Positions 1-7,339 of a DNA stretch of 64,000 bases are shown piece by piece. Origin of the DNA: an uncultured Burkholderiales bacterium. GTDB taxonomy: Bacteria; Pseudomonadota; Gammaproteobacteria; Burkholderiales; Burkholderiaceae. The translations under genes were made by a program, and so were the position numbers. The notes beneath the pieces were generated by a model. That model made no database searches, was not told where the DNA came from, and saw only the letters and a program-made list of their open reading frames with translations. Position 1 is the stretch's first letter; each line of letters begins with the position of its first letter. The DNA lies in NCBI GenBank assembly GCA_946480465.1, contig CAMLJY010000004.1, forward strand, positions 62,001-126,000, in the 5' to 3' direction.

Positions 1-189
1 TGCGATGGCGGGGCCGCCGCGCAGCCATGCCTGCGGCCGTGGAGGATGACCTCCAAAGTGAGCGTCAGCCGCGGCGGCTGCCGCCGGCCCGCGGCGCGAG
101 GCACAGCGCTTGCCGGCCTCAGGCTGAACCGGCACGCCGGCCTTCGCATCCCCCGCGCAATCCGCGGAACCTGGCAGCCCTCCGCCCGG

Positions 190-400
190 ATGCCGCCCAG
201 GGCCGCCCGGGCCGCTGCGCTGCCCCGCATGGCCGCGCAACTGCGCATCGAGCTTCCGGCCGAGCCGCGCAGACGCGACGCCGACATGCTGCGCGACCTG
301 CGGGCCACGCCCGCGGGTGACGCGTTCGATCAACGTTATGTCGCCCTTTCCTGCGTGGCCGCGCACCGGAAAACCACGGAGCTATCGCAAGAATCGAGCG
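190..400 (+). pseudogene. DUF4142 gene remnant
   Basis: This is a degraded copy of the DUF4142 (ferritin-like, four-helix) domain found intact in the gene at 9862-11133. The translation has MLRDLRATPAGDAFDQRYVA at 286-345, against MLRDLRAMPATDAFDQRYVA in the intact gene. The bases around the DAFDQRYVA stretch are nearly identical. Upstream, the reading frame still has MAAQLRIELP where the intact gene has LARQHRVALP. The match fades after about base 375, and no signal peptide or start is preserved. It is a decayed duplicate, not a working gene. The frame is open from 46 to 507, but only the central part is recognisable. Confidence 0.7.
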
Positions 401-503
401 GCCATGCGGGGTGCAGGCCGCGGCGCGCTGACGGCGCATGTGCGGGAAAGGGCTGCGAACCGCGCTGCTGCCGCGGGACCTTCGTTTGCCCGAGCCGGCG
501 CAG

Positions 504-1469
504 ATGAACCTCGCCGGCCTGAACCTCGTTGACCTGGTCCTCGTCGCCGTGATGGCCGCCAGCCTGTGGGGTGGGTGGCGGCGCGGCCTGGCGGCTGGCG
601 CCGCGGAACTGGCCACGCTGGTGGCCAGCGCGGCGTTTGCGCTGGCGGCCTACCGGCTGCCGGCGCGCTGGCTGGGCGGCGAGGGCTTCGGCGTGTGGGC
701 GATGCCGCTGGCCTTCCTGGGCAGCTTCCTCGTGGCGCGCGTCGTGCTGGGGCTGCTGGCGGGGCGCCTGCTGGCGGCGCTGCCGGCGCATGCCCACCAG
801 CACCGCGCCAACCGCGTGCTGGGGCTGCTGCCGGGAGCCGCGAACGGCCTGATCTACGCCGCCATCGTCGCGGCCTTGCTGCTGGCCTTGCCGCTGTTCG
901 ACGGCTTGACCCTCCAGGCCCGGGAAAGCGCGCTGGCGCAGCGCCTGTCGCGCCCGGCGCAGTGGCTGGAAGCCAGGCTGTCGCCGATCGTCGATCCCGC
1001 CGCCCGCGCGACGCTGGGCCGGCTCACCGTGCGGCCGGGCTCGCGCGAAACCATCCAGCTGCCTTTCCAGGTCGCGCAGCCGCGGCCGCGGCCGGACCTG
1101 GAAGCGCGCATGCTCGAATTGGTCAATGCCGAGCGCGCCGCCGCCGGGCTGCGTCCCCTGCGGTCGGATGCGGACCTGACGCAGGTCGCGCGCCGGCATT
1201 CGGCCGACATGTTCGCCCGCGGCTACTTCTCGCACATCACGCCCGAGGGGCGCGATCCCTTCGAGCGCATGCGCTCGGCCGAACTGCGCTTCGTGGCGGC
1301 CGGCGAGAACCTGGCGCTGGCGCGCTCGCTGCAGCAGGCCCACGACGGCCTGATGGACTCGCCCGGCCACCGCGCCAACATCCTGCGGCCCGCCTTCGGC
1401 CGCCTGGGCGTGGGCGTGCTCGACGGCGGGGTGCGCGGGCTGATGGTGACGCAGAACTTCCGCAATTGA
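504..1469 (+). CDS. CvpA-like membrane domain fused to a CAP/SCP domain
   Basis: The 321-aa protein has two parts. Residues 1-165 form a CvpA-type membrane region with four hydrophobic segments and an early GGWRRG turn. Residues 195-320 form a CAP (YkwD/SCP-like) domain. The CAP signatures are visible: H232 in RRHSADMF, H244 in YFSH, E268 in GENLA and H289 in GHRAN. These are the usual cleft residues of the family. The CAP domain probably lies in the periplasm, and its substrate is unknown. The start at 504 gives the expected CvpA N-terminus (MNLAGLNLVDLVL); the frame is also open further upstream. CAP domains are common in secreted proteins of spore formers and actinobacteria; the CvpA-CAP fusion is known but not common. 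Confidence 0.85.
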   Translation: MNLAGLNLVDLVLVAVMAASLWGGWRRGLAAGAAELATLVASAAFALAAYRLPARWLGGEGFGVWAMPLAFLGSFLVARVVLGLLAGRLLAALPAHAHQHRANRVLGLLPGAANGLIYAAIVAALLLALPLFDGLTLQARESALAQRLSRPAQWLEARLSPIVDPAARATLGRLTVRPGSRETIQLPFQVAQPRPRPDLEARMLELVNAERAAAGLRPLRSDADLTQVARRHSADMFARGYFSHITPEGRDPFERMRSAELRFVAAGENLALARSLQQAHDGLMDSPGHRANILRPAFGRLGVGVLDGGVRGLMVTQNFRN

Positions 1470-1653
1470 GCCGGGGACGGGGCCGTCAGGGCAGGCGCGG
1501 GGCCCTTGCCACGCCATCGCCGGGCCCGGTGGCGCTTGGCGGCCAGGGCGATGCCCCCGCGCGACGCGGAACACCGCTTGCCGGGTCGGCGGGCACATCA
1601 CCGCAATCGGACGGCGCACCCCACACCGCCTGCCCACAGCAAGGAATCCCGAC

Positions 1654-1734
1654 ATGGCCAAGAGCGTGAGCGTGCTGCTGCCGCAGCGGCTGCATCAATG
1701 GGGCCTGCGGCGCATGGGACTGCCGGGCCGGTGA
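1654..1734 (+). CDS. possible 26-aa leader or remnant ORF
   Basis: This short frame encodes a basic peptide with two Leu/Trp-rich stretches. It has AAGGAAT about 8 bases before the ATG and ends 7 bases before the next gene, so it could act as a leader for the downstream oxidase. It has no recognisable homologue and could be chance. Confidence 0.2.
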   Translation: MAKSVSVLLPQRLHQWGLRRMGLPGR

Positions 1735-1741
1735 CCGCCGC

Positions 1742-2998
1742 ATGGCCCCCTGGCACGGTCCCCCCTCGGTGGCGCAGCTCGATGGCTCGCCGCGCCGGTG
1801 CTACTACAGTGGCCGCCGGCTGTCGCGTGCGGTGGCGGTGGATGACCTGCGCGCCATGGCGCACCGGCACCTGCCGCGCTTCGTGCTGGAGTACCTGGAG
1901 GGCGGTGCCGAAGGCGAGACCACGCTCGCGCGCGAGCGCACTGCGTTCGCCGACTGGCGCTTCCTGCCGCGCCAGTTGGTGGACGTGTCGCGGCGCAGCC
2001 TGCACACGCAACTGCTGGGGCGCGATGCCCCATTGCCGCTGGCGGTGGCGCCCACCGGCCTGAACGGCCTGTTCCGCCACGGCGCGGACATCGTCCTGGC
2101 CGAAGGCGCGGCGCGCTGCGGCGTGCCGTTCGTGCAGAGCACGATGTCCAACGACCGCCTGGAGGACGTGGCGCGCGTGAAGGACCTGCGCCACTGGTGG
2201 CAGCTCTACGTCTTCGGCGGCGACGAGGTCTGGCAGGAGCTGCTCCGGCGCGCGGACGCGGCGGGCTGCGAGGCGCTGGTGCTGACCACCAACGCGCAGA
2301 TCTTCGGTCACCGCGAATGGTCCGCCCGCACCCGCGCGGGCCCGTCGCGGCCGACGCTCGCCACCGCACTCGACGCCGCCTTGCACCCGCGCTGGGCGGC
2401 GCAGACGATGCTGCCGCACGGCATGCCGGTGTTCCGCAACGTGATCGACTTCCTGCCGCGCGACCAGCGCGGCTTCTTCGACAGCGCGTCCTGGGTCCGC
2501 GCGCACCAGCCCACCTCGCTGTCCTGGCGCACGGTGCAACGCATCCGCCAGCGCTGGCGCAGGCCCTTGCTGATCAAAGGCATCCTGCACCCCGACGACG
2601 TGCGCCGGTCGATGGACGCCGGCGCCGACGGCATCGTGCTCAGCAGCCACGGCGGCCGCCAGCTGGACGGCAGCGTGGCGCCGCTGGACGTGCTGCCCCA
2701 GGCGCGCCGCATCGCCGGCGGCCGCGCGGCGCTGTACCTGGCCGGCGGCGTCCGGCGCGGCACCGACCTGCTGAAGGCCCTGGCGCTGGGGGCCGACGCG
2801 GTGATGCTGGGCCGGGCCCCGCTGTACGGCCTGTGCGCCGGCGGCGCCGATGGCGTGGCGCTGGCGCTGCGGATGCTGCAGCAGGAAGCGCTGGATGCCC
2901 TGGGCCTGCTCGGCGTGGCCTCGCTCGGCGCGCTGGAGCCTTCGCTGCTCGCGCGGTCCGGCACCCTGGCGGCCGGACCCGCGCCCGGCGGGGCCTGA
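1742..2998 (+). CDS. FMN-dependent alpha-hydroxyacid oxidase/dehydrogenase
   Basis: A 418-aa TIM-barrel flavoenzyme of the lactate/mandelate dehydrogenase and glycolate oxidase family. It would oxidise a 2-hydroxyacid to a 2-oxoacid and pass electrons to quinone or oxygen. Visible family features are APTGLNGLF near the N-terminus, the FMN-binding Lys in LLIKGIL, the catalytic His and substrate Arg in SSHGGRQLD, and the phosphate-binding tail AGGVRRGTD then GADAVMLGRAPLYG. The strand usually written TVD is TTNAQIFGHRE here, so the usual Asp is Asn, as far as the alignment can be judged by eye. The substrate cannot be told from sequence. A second hydroxyacid enzyme (13527-16448) lies nearby but not in the same operon. 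Confidence 0.85.
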   Translation: MAPWHGPPSVAQLDGSPRRCYYSGRRLSRAVAVDDLRAMAHRHLPRFVLEYLEGGAEGETTLARERTAFADWRFLPRQLVDVSRRSLHTQLLGRDAPLPLAVAPTGLNGLFRHGADIVLAEGAARCGVPFVQSTMSNDRLEDVARVKDLRHWWQLYVFGGDEVWQELLRRADAAGCEALVLTTNAQIFGHREWSARTRAGPSRPTLATALDAALHPRWAAQTMLPHGMPVFRNVIDFLPRDQRGFFDSASWVRAHQPTSLSWRTVQRIRQRWRRPLLIKGILHPDDVRRSMDAGADGIVLSSHGGRQLDGSVAPLDVLPQARRIAGGRAALYLAGGVRRGTDLLKALALGADAVMLGRAPLYGLCAGGADGVALALRMLQQEALDALGLLGVASLGALEPSLLARSGTLAAGPAPGGA

Positions 2999-3152
2999 AG
3001 GCCGAAGGCTGAAATGGGGCGCCCGGCGCGAGGGCGCGGGCGTTCAGGGCCCCGGTTCCGGTCCCGGCGGCGGCGCCGGCGGGCCGCCAGCACTGCGCCG
3101 CCGCGCGCCGCGGCCGGGCGCCAGGCGGTGGCCCAGTTCATGGCGCAGCCGC

Positions 3153-3862
3153 TCAGAACGAGAGCCAGGCGGCCAGCAGCGCGGCGGCCACCACCGGGGC
3201 GCGGTGCGTGGCCAGCCGGAACTGCGCGCTGTGGAGGTGGGCCTGCGGGTCGAAGCGGCCGTGTGCACCGTGGTCGCCCGGCACGGGCGCCCACAGGTTG
3301 TCGCGGCGGTCGAGCGGCAGCGGCTCGTTCGACTGCTGGCCCTTCACCGCGCGGGCGCCCAGCAGCCGGTCCAGGAAGCCGGGCATCACCCGCGTGCCCA
3401 GGATGGCCTGCACCGCCGGCCAGCCCACCCACGGCTCGCGCCGTTCGTGCGTGGCCGCCCAGTACACCGCGCGGACAGCGATCTCGGGCTGGAAGATCCT
3501 GCCCATCGGCCGCGGGCGCCCTGGCATGCGCGTGCGGCCCCATTCGAACTGCGGCGTGTTGAAGGCGGCCCGCTGCACCATCGTCACCCGCACGCGGCTG
3601 GCCTCGTGCACCAGCTCGCAGCGCGTCGGTGAAGCCGCGCACCGCCGCCTTGGCGGCGCAATACGGCGCCTGCATCGGGATCGAGCGGTCGGCCAGCGCC
3701 GACCCGGCCTGGACGATGGTGCCGCGGTCGCGCGGCTTCATGCAGCGCAGCGCGGCCAGGGTGCCCCAGACGGTGCCGAGGCAGGTCACCTCGGTGGCGC
3801 GCACGAAGTCGCCATGCGAGATGTCGTCCAGCCGCGCGAAGATGGTGGCGGCAAGGACCGCG
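3153..3862 (-). pseudogene. short-chain dehydrogenase (SDR) remnant
   Basis: Two minus-strand frames together give the C-terminal two thirds of an SDR. The first (about 3862-3622) has the family pattern TEVTCLGTVWGTLAALR, GTIVQAGSALA and the catalytic YCAAKAAVRGF. The second (about 3620-3153) continues with VTMVQRAAFNTPQFEWGR and runs to a normal end with DNLWAPV and HGAHGRFD. Joining them needs an indel close to 3622. The N-terminal NAD-binding TGxxxGIG region is absent because the homology stops about 57 bases before the next gene. Truncation plus frameshift makes this a pseudogene, unless the shift is a sequencing error; even then the cofactor site is missing. Confidence 0.8.
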
Positions 3863-3918
3863 CCCGGCGCCGGCGCTGGCGGGGCTGTGCCGCCGGCGGT
3901 GCCCGCCGTGCGGCTCCC

Positions 3919-4659
3919 TCAGCCCAGCGCATCGGGCGCCAGCAGCACGGCCGTGTAGCCCGCGGCGCCGGCCAGGAAGGCGGAGAAGCGGCTCTCGCGC
4001 TCTTCCGGCAGCTCTTCCTTCATCACGTTCAGGATGACTGCGCCGGAGAGAAAGGCCACCAGTACCGCGAGCACCGCGTCGTCCAGCCGCCCGCCCAGGC
4101 CCGCCGTCCAGCCCAGCAGGGCGGCGGCGCTCAGCAGCCAGCGTCCCACCTGGTCGTAGCGCTCGTGGTGGTGCTCGCGCAGACCGTGGTCGGCGACGAC
4201 GAAGTGCAGCCCCATGGCCAGGGCATAGAGCGCCAGCCCGTGCAGGCCGGGATCGTCGCGGTGCAGCAGCAGGTAGCCGACGATGGCGTTGTAGACGGCG
4301 AAGGCGCCCACGTGGACCCAGAACACCGGCGCGCTGGTGCCGGCGCGGGCGCCGCCGCCATGGCGCCGGCGCGACGAGACCGCCAGCCGCTCCAGGCCGT
4401 AGAACGCCGTCAGGCCGCCCAGCGCCACCAGATAGACGTGGTGCTCCGCGAAGGCCAGCGCCGGCGAGGCCTGTGCCAGCACCCGCTGCCCGCGGTGCAG
4501 CTCCGGCAGCAGGTGCAGGAAGACGTAGGCCACCGCCACGCCGCCCGCCGCCGACAGCCAGCGGCTGCGCGGCACCCGGGACAGGCGTCCGATGCGGCCG
4601 ATGAAAAGGTGCACCACCACGAAGGCGGCCACGGCGAGCAGGGCGGGGAGTGGGGCCAT
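3919..4659 (-). CDS. ZIP-like integral membrane protein
   Basis: A 246-aa protein with about seven hydrophobic helices. It resembles ZIP-type metal transporters in its His-rich helix ends (FLHLLPELH, LHFVVADHGLREHHHERYD) and in the C-terminal pattern LSGAVILNVMKEELPEER, which recurs in a conserved bacterial membrane family. A divalent metal substrate is inferred, not shown. The start MAPLPALLAVAAF at 4659 places the first membrane helix at the N-terminus; the frame extends upstream without a good initiation site. The gene stands alone between decayed genes. Confidence 0.65.
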   Translation of the reverse strand: MAPLPALLAVAAFVVVHLFIGRIGRLSRVPRSRWLSAAGGVAVAYVFLHLLPELHRGQRVLAQASPALAFAEHHVYLVALGGLTAFYGLERLAVSSRRRHGGGARAGTSAPVFWVHVGAFAVYNAIVGYLLLHRDDPGLHGLALYALAMGLHFVVADHGLREHHHERYDQVGRWLLSAAALLGWTAGLGGRLDDAVLAVLVAFLSGAVILNVMKEELPEERESRFSAFLAGAAGYTAVLLAPDALG

Positions 4660-4696
4660 CGCAGCCGACGGACGACGCGGTTCGGTGTCCTTGCCT

Positions 4697-4882
4697 TCAG
4701 CCCTTCCTGGCCGGGCGATGGCCGGCGGTGAGGCCGCCCAGCAGGCCGATGGCGCGCACCTTCCAGATGCGGCCGAGCCGGAACACCACGCCGCGCTCGT
4801 GCTCGTGCAGGATGCGCAGCGAGGTGCCAACAAGCAAAAGACGCGTCAGCAGCTGCGTGCCGGGGGCGAGGTCGAACATCAT
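4697..4882 (-). pseudogene. slipin (stomatin-like) N-terminal remnant
   Basis: The frame starts MMFDLAPGTQLL, has one hydrophobic stretch, then LRILHEHERGVVFRLGRIWK. This is the characteristic beginning of slipin/SPFH proteins (ILxEYERGVVFRLGR). Homology ends after about 46 residues, just where the SPFH domain should begin, and the frame closes at 4697. A whole slipin is about 250-260 aa, so this is a truncated remnant. Confidence 0.7.
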
Positions 4883-4996
4883 GGCGGCGGGGCGCGTTCG
4901 TCGTACACGCCGGCCAGGTGCAGCAGCAGGAAGGGGATGTGCCCGTGCTCCTCGCGCACCACCGCCTCGGCGGCGGCCTTGAACTTCGGGCAGGCC
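4879..4996 (-). pseudogene. NAD-dependent epimerase-like fragment
   Basis: A roughly 38-codon stretch reads KFKAAAEAVVREEHGHIPF followed by LLLHLAGVYDER. This resembles the middle of extended SDR/epimerase proteins (AExxVREEHGxIPxxLLRxAGVYDER). It ends in a TGA that overlaps the ATGATG of the slipin remnant. No other part of such an enzyme is nearby. This is a small relic called from family memory only. Confidence 0.4.
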
Positions 4997-5041
4997 CACC
5001 TGGGCGCCAGCGGCTGCGGCTTTGTCAGCCATGGCCGGAGG

Positions 5042-5698
5042 TCAGCCCGAGCAGCTGACGCGCGCTGACTTCACTTCCTCGAACCAGCCGAGCTTGCGGT
5101 CGCGCAGGTCGGGAATGCGGGCGCCGGGGTTCAGTGTGGCGGTGCGGTCGTTGAAGTTCTCGTTGTCGTAGGTGGTCACGCGCGCCTTGGGTCCGACGAT
5201 GGCGCTGTCCCAGTCCTGCCAGGCATCGCCGGGGGCGTCCATGTTGGCCATGTCCACCGGGCCCACCAGGGTCAGTGACTCGCCGCGGAAATTCTGGTTG
5301 TCGTAGAAACGGACCCAGCAGCCGTTGCCCAGGTTCGGGTCCGCCCCCTGCGCGGCGGGCAGCAGCACCAGCACCGCCGTCACCGGCAGCGTGGGGTTGC
5401 TGCGCTGGTTCGCCGCGGTGCCTGACGTGGTGCTGCCCGCGGTGCCGGATGCGGTGCCCGTTGCCGTGGTGTTCGTGCCGGTGTTGCGCGTGTTCTGTGT
5501 GTTCTGGGCGCTCTGCGCGTACTGCGAGCCGGCCGCATTCGCATTGCCTGTGGGGTTGCCGGTGCTGTTGGCCATGGTACCCGTGCCGCGGTTGTCCGCC
5601 GCCCCGGCGCAGGCCGCGGCCACCGTGCAGGCGGCGGCCAGCACGGCACGGCCCAGGCGGGCGGGGCGCTGATTCGCAGATCGGTCGTGTCGGTTCAT
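5042..5698 (-). CDS. secreted beta/gamma-crystallin domain protein
   Basis: A 218-aa exported protein. It has a basic start, a hydrophobic signal segment ending near ACAGAA, and a low-complexity linker of about 65 residues rich in Asn, Thr, Gly, Ser and Ala (TGNPTGN, TQNTRNTGTNTTATG). A second hydrophobic stretch and a C-terminal beta/gamma-crystallin-like domain follow, with WVRFYDNQNFRGESLTL, WDSAIVGP and TTYDNENFNDRTATLNPG. Such Greek-key domains often bind calcium and stabilise envelope proteins; a role here is inferred. The next gene upstream (5757-6278) is a shorter paralogue on the same strand, 58 bases away, so the two may form an operon. Confidence 0.75.
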   Translation of the reverse strand: MNRHDRSANQRPARLGRAVLAAACTVAAACAGAADNRGTGTMANSTGNPTGNANAAGSQYAQSAQNTQNTRNTGTNTTATGTASGTAGSTTSGTAANQRSNPTLPVTAVLVLLPAAQGADPNLGNGCWVRFYDNQNFRGESLTLVGPVDMANMDAPGDAWQDWDSAIVGPKARVTTYDNENFNDRTATLNPGARIPDLRDRKLGWFEEVKSARVSCSG

Positions 5699-5756
5699 TG
5701 CTTCTCTCCTTCGGATGGGCGATGCCGGCGCTGCCGCCGGCCGGTGGGGATGGGAT

Positions 5757-6278
5757 TCAGCGCGGCACGCAGTCCACGCGCAGCGACTCGATGTCTTCGC
5801 CGCGTCCCGTGCGCAGCGTCATGTCCTTGACCCGCTCGCCGGGCTGCACGGTGGCGCCGTGGCCTTCGAATCCGACGCCGGTGTAGGCGCTGAGCACCGC
5901 GCGCGGCCCGGCCACGGCGCTGTCCCAGTCGCGCCAATGCGCGCTCACCGCGTCCAGCCGGGGCAGCGCCAGCGGGCCGGCCAGCACCAGTTCGCGGCCC
6001 TTGAAGTCGATGCCGTCGTACAGCCGCACCCAGCAGCCGCGCGCCAGCTTGTCGTCGATGGGGAAGCTGCCGGGCACCACCAGGGTCCGTGGGGGAACCG
6101 GCAGGGGTGGTGCGTCGGTGGGCTGTGCCGGCGCGGCCGTGGATGCGGTGATGAGCGCGGTGACGAGCAGCGCCGGGATGCACAGCGCCCACGCGGTTCG
6201 CCGGGCGCCTGCGCCGCCGTGCGGCGCCGCACCTGATGCATGGGATGGTCCGTTGCGGGTGTGACGGGTGGCGGCCAT
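5757..6278 (-). CDS. beta/gamma-crystallin domain protein, paralogue
   Basis: A 173-aa protein. A basic N-terminus and one hydrophobic segment (WALCIPALLVTALIT) act as signal or anchor. A Pro-rich linker and one beta/gamma-crystallin-like domain follow: WVRLYDGIDFKGRELVLAGP, HWRDWDSAVAGPRA, YTGVGFEGHGATVQPGERV. The two halves match those of 5042-5698 closely (WVR-YD, DWDSA-GP). The start at 6278 was chosen because the upstream codons encode no signal and are shared with non-coding DNA before the second PRC-barrel gene. Confidence 0.7.
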   Translation of the reverse strand: MAATRHTRNGPSHASGAAPHGGAGARRTAWALCIPALLVTALITASTAAPAQPTDAPPLPVPPRTLVVPGSFPIDDKLARGCWVRLYDGIDFKGRELVLAGPLALPRLDAVSAHWRDWDSAVAGPRAVLSAYTGVGFEGHGATVQPGERVKDMTLRTGRGEDIESLRVDCVPR

Positions 6279-6442
6279 GCCGCCGATCTGCAAGGCGCGT
6301 TCCTTCCCCCACGAACACACAGGCACCGCACGCGGGCGGCAGACCGGCGTCAGCCTGAAAAAAGCTCCGAACGGATTGCCGCTGCTGGCCACGCAGGTAT
6401 GCAGGCTTTCCCGATCGGTCGCCGCCGGCCGACGGACGCGCC

Positions 6443-6456
6443 ATTAATCCGTTAAT
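6443..6456. promoter_or_regulatory. AT-rich palindrome in a divergent promoter region
   Basis: ATTAATCCGTTAAT has arms ATTAA/TTAAT around a four-base centre. It lies between the divergent crystallin (start 6278) and PRC-barrel (start 6578) genes. It stands out in very GC-rich DNA and could be an operator or part of a promoter. No regulator can be assigned. Confidence 0.3.
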
Positions 6457-6577
6457 GCATCGGATGGGACCGTTCGTCGGTTTCCCCGCACCGGCGGAAC
6501 GGGGCTTGCCGCGCGTGCGTGGGCGTGGCGCACGTCGCGCCGCGAACCGTGGCGCAGTAGCGCGCGAAGGAGAAGAC

Positions 6578-7318
6578 ATGCGGAAGCACCTGGCCAGCGA
6601 ACTGATCGGCCGCACCGCCTCCGCCACCGACGGCGAGGTCGGCCGCATCGTGGACCTGTTCATCGATGACGAGCACTGGGCGGTGCGCTACCTGGTCGTC
6701 GACACCGGCACCTGGCTGGCCTCGCGCCGGGTGCTGCTGTCGCCGGCCAACCTGGTGGCCGAGGCCCCGGCCGTGGGCCCGCTGCCGGTGGCCCTGACGC
6801 GCGAGCAGGTGGAGCGCAGCCCCGACGTGGACACGCAGAAGCCGGTGTCGCGGCAGTACGAGATCGCCCATTCGCTGCACTACGGCTACGACACCTACTG
6901 GGGCGGGCCTTCGCTGTGGGGCGCCTCCATGCTGCCTTCCATCCGCCACGGCGTGGTGCCGGGCGTGCTGCCGGGTCTGGTGCGGCCGCCGCTGGGCAGC
7001 GGGCCGGAGCATCCCGAGCCGCCTTCCGAGGCGCAGCAACTGGCCAGGCAGGCCGAGCAGGAGGCGCAGCGCAGCCACCTGCGCAGCGCCAGCGAGATCA
7101 TCGGCTACCACGTCGATGCGAGCGATGGCCGCGTCGGCACCCTCGACGACCTGGAGGTGGATGGCCGCAGCTGGGCGGTGCGGCAGTTCGTCGTCGACAC
7201 CAAGCCCTGGTGGCCGGGCGGCCACGTGCGCGTGGCGCCCGCGCTGGCCAAGGACGTCGACTGGAGCGGCCGCGTCCTTCGCCTGCAATGCAGGCGCGAC
7301 GAGGTGCCGAAGGCGTAG
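6578..7318 (+). CDS. double PRC-barrel protein, copy 1
   Basis: A 246-aa soluble protein with two PRC-barrel domains. The first, residues 3-75, has LIGRTASATDGEVGRIVDLF and WAVRYLVVDTG. The second, residues 160-235, has IIGYHVDASDGRVGTLDDLEVD and WAVRQFVVDT. A Tyr/Pro/Gly-rich linker holds a conserved YDTYWGGPSLWG. PRC barrels bind proteins or RNA and occur in stress and RNA-processing proteins. The start at 6578 follows GAAGGAGA. Copy 2 at 23767-24507 has exactly the same length and about 90% similar sequence by eye, and the two also share upstream DNA. Confidence 0.85.
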   Translation: MRKHLASELIGRTASATDGEVGRIVDLFIDDEHWAVRYLVVDTGTWLASRRVLLSPANLVAEAPAVGPLPVALTREQVERSPDVDTQKPVSRQYEIAHSLHYGYDTYWGGPSLWGASMLPSIRHGVVPGVLPGLVRPPLGSGPEHPEPPSEAQQLARQAEQEAQRSHLRSASEIIGYHVDASDGRVGTLDDLEVDGRSWAVRQFVVDTKPWWPGGHVRVAPALAKDVDWSGRVLRLQCRRDEVPKA

Positions 7319-7339
7319 CGGCTGACGCCGCGGGGGCCG

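Noticed and set aside
3000..3152. Gene in the gap after the hydroxyacid oxidase
   Set aside because: The frames here are GC-driven and without motif; the SDR remnant ends at 3153.
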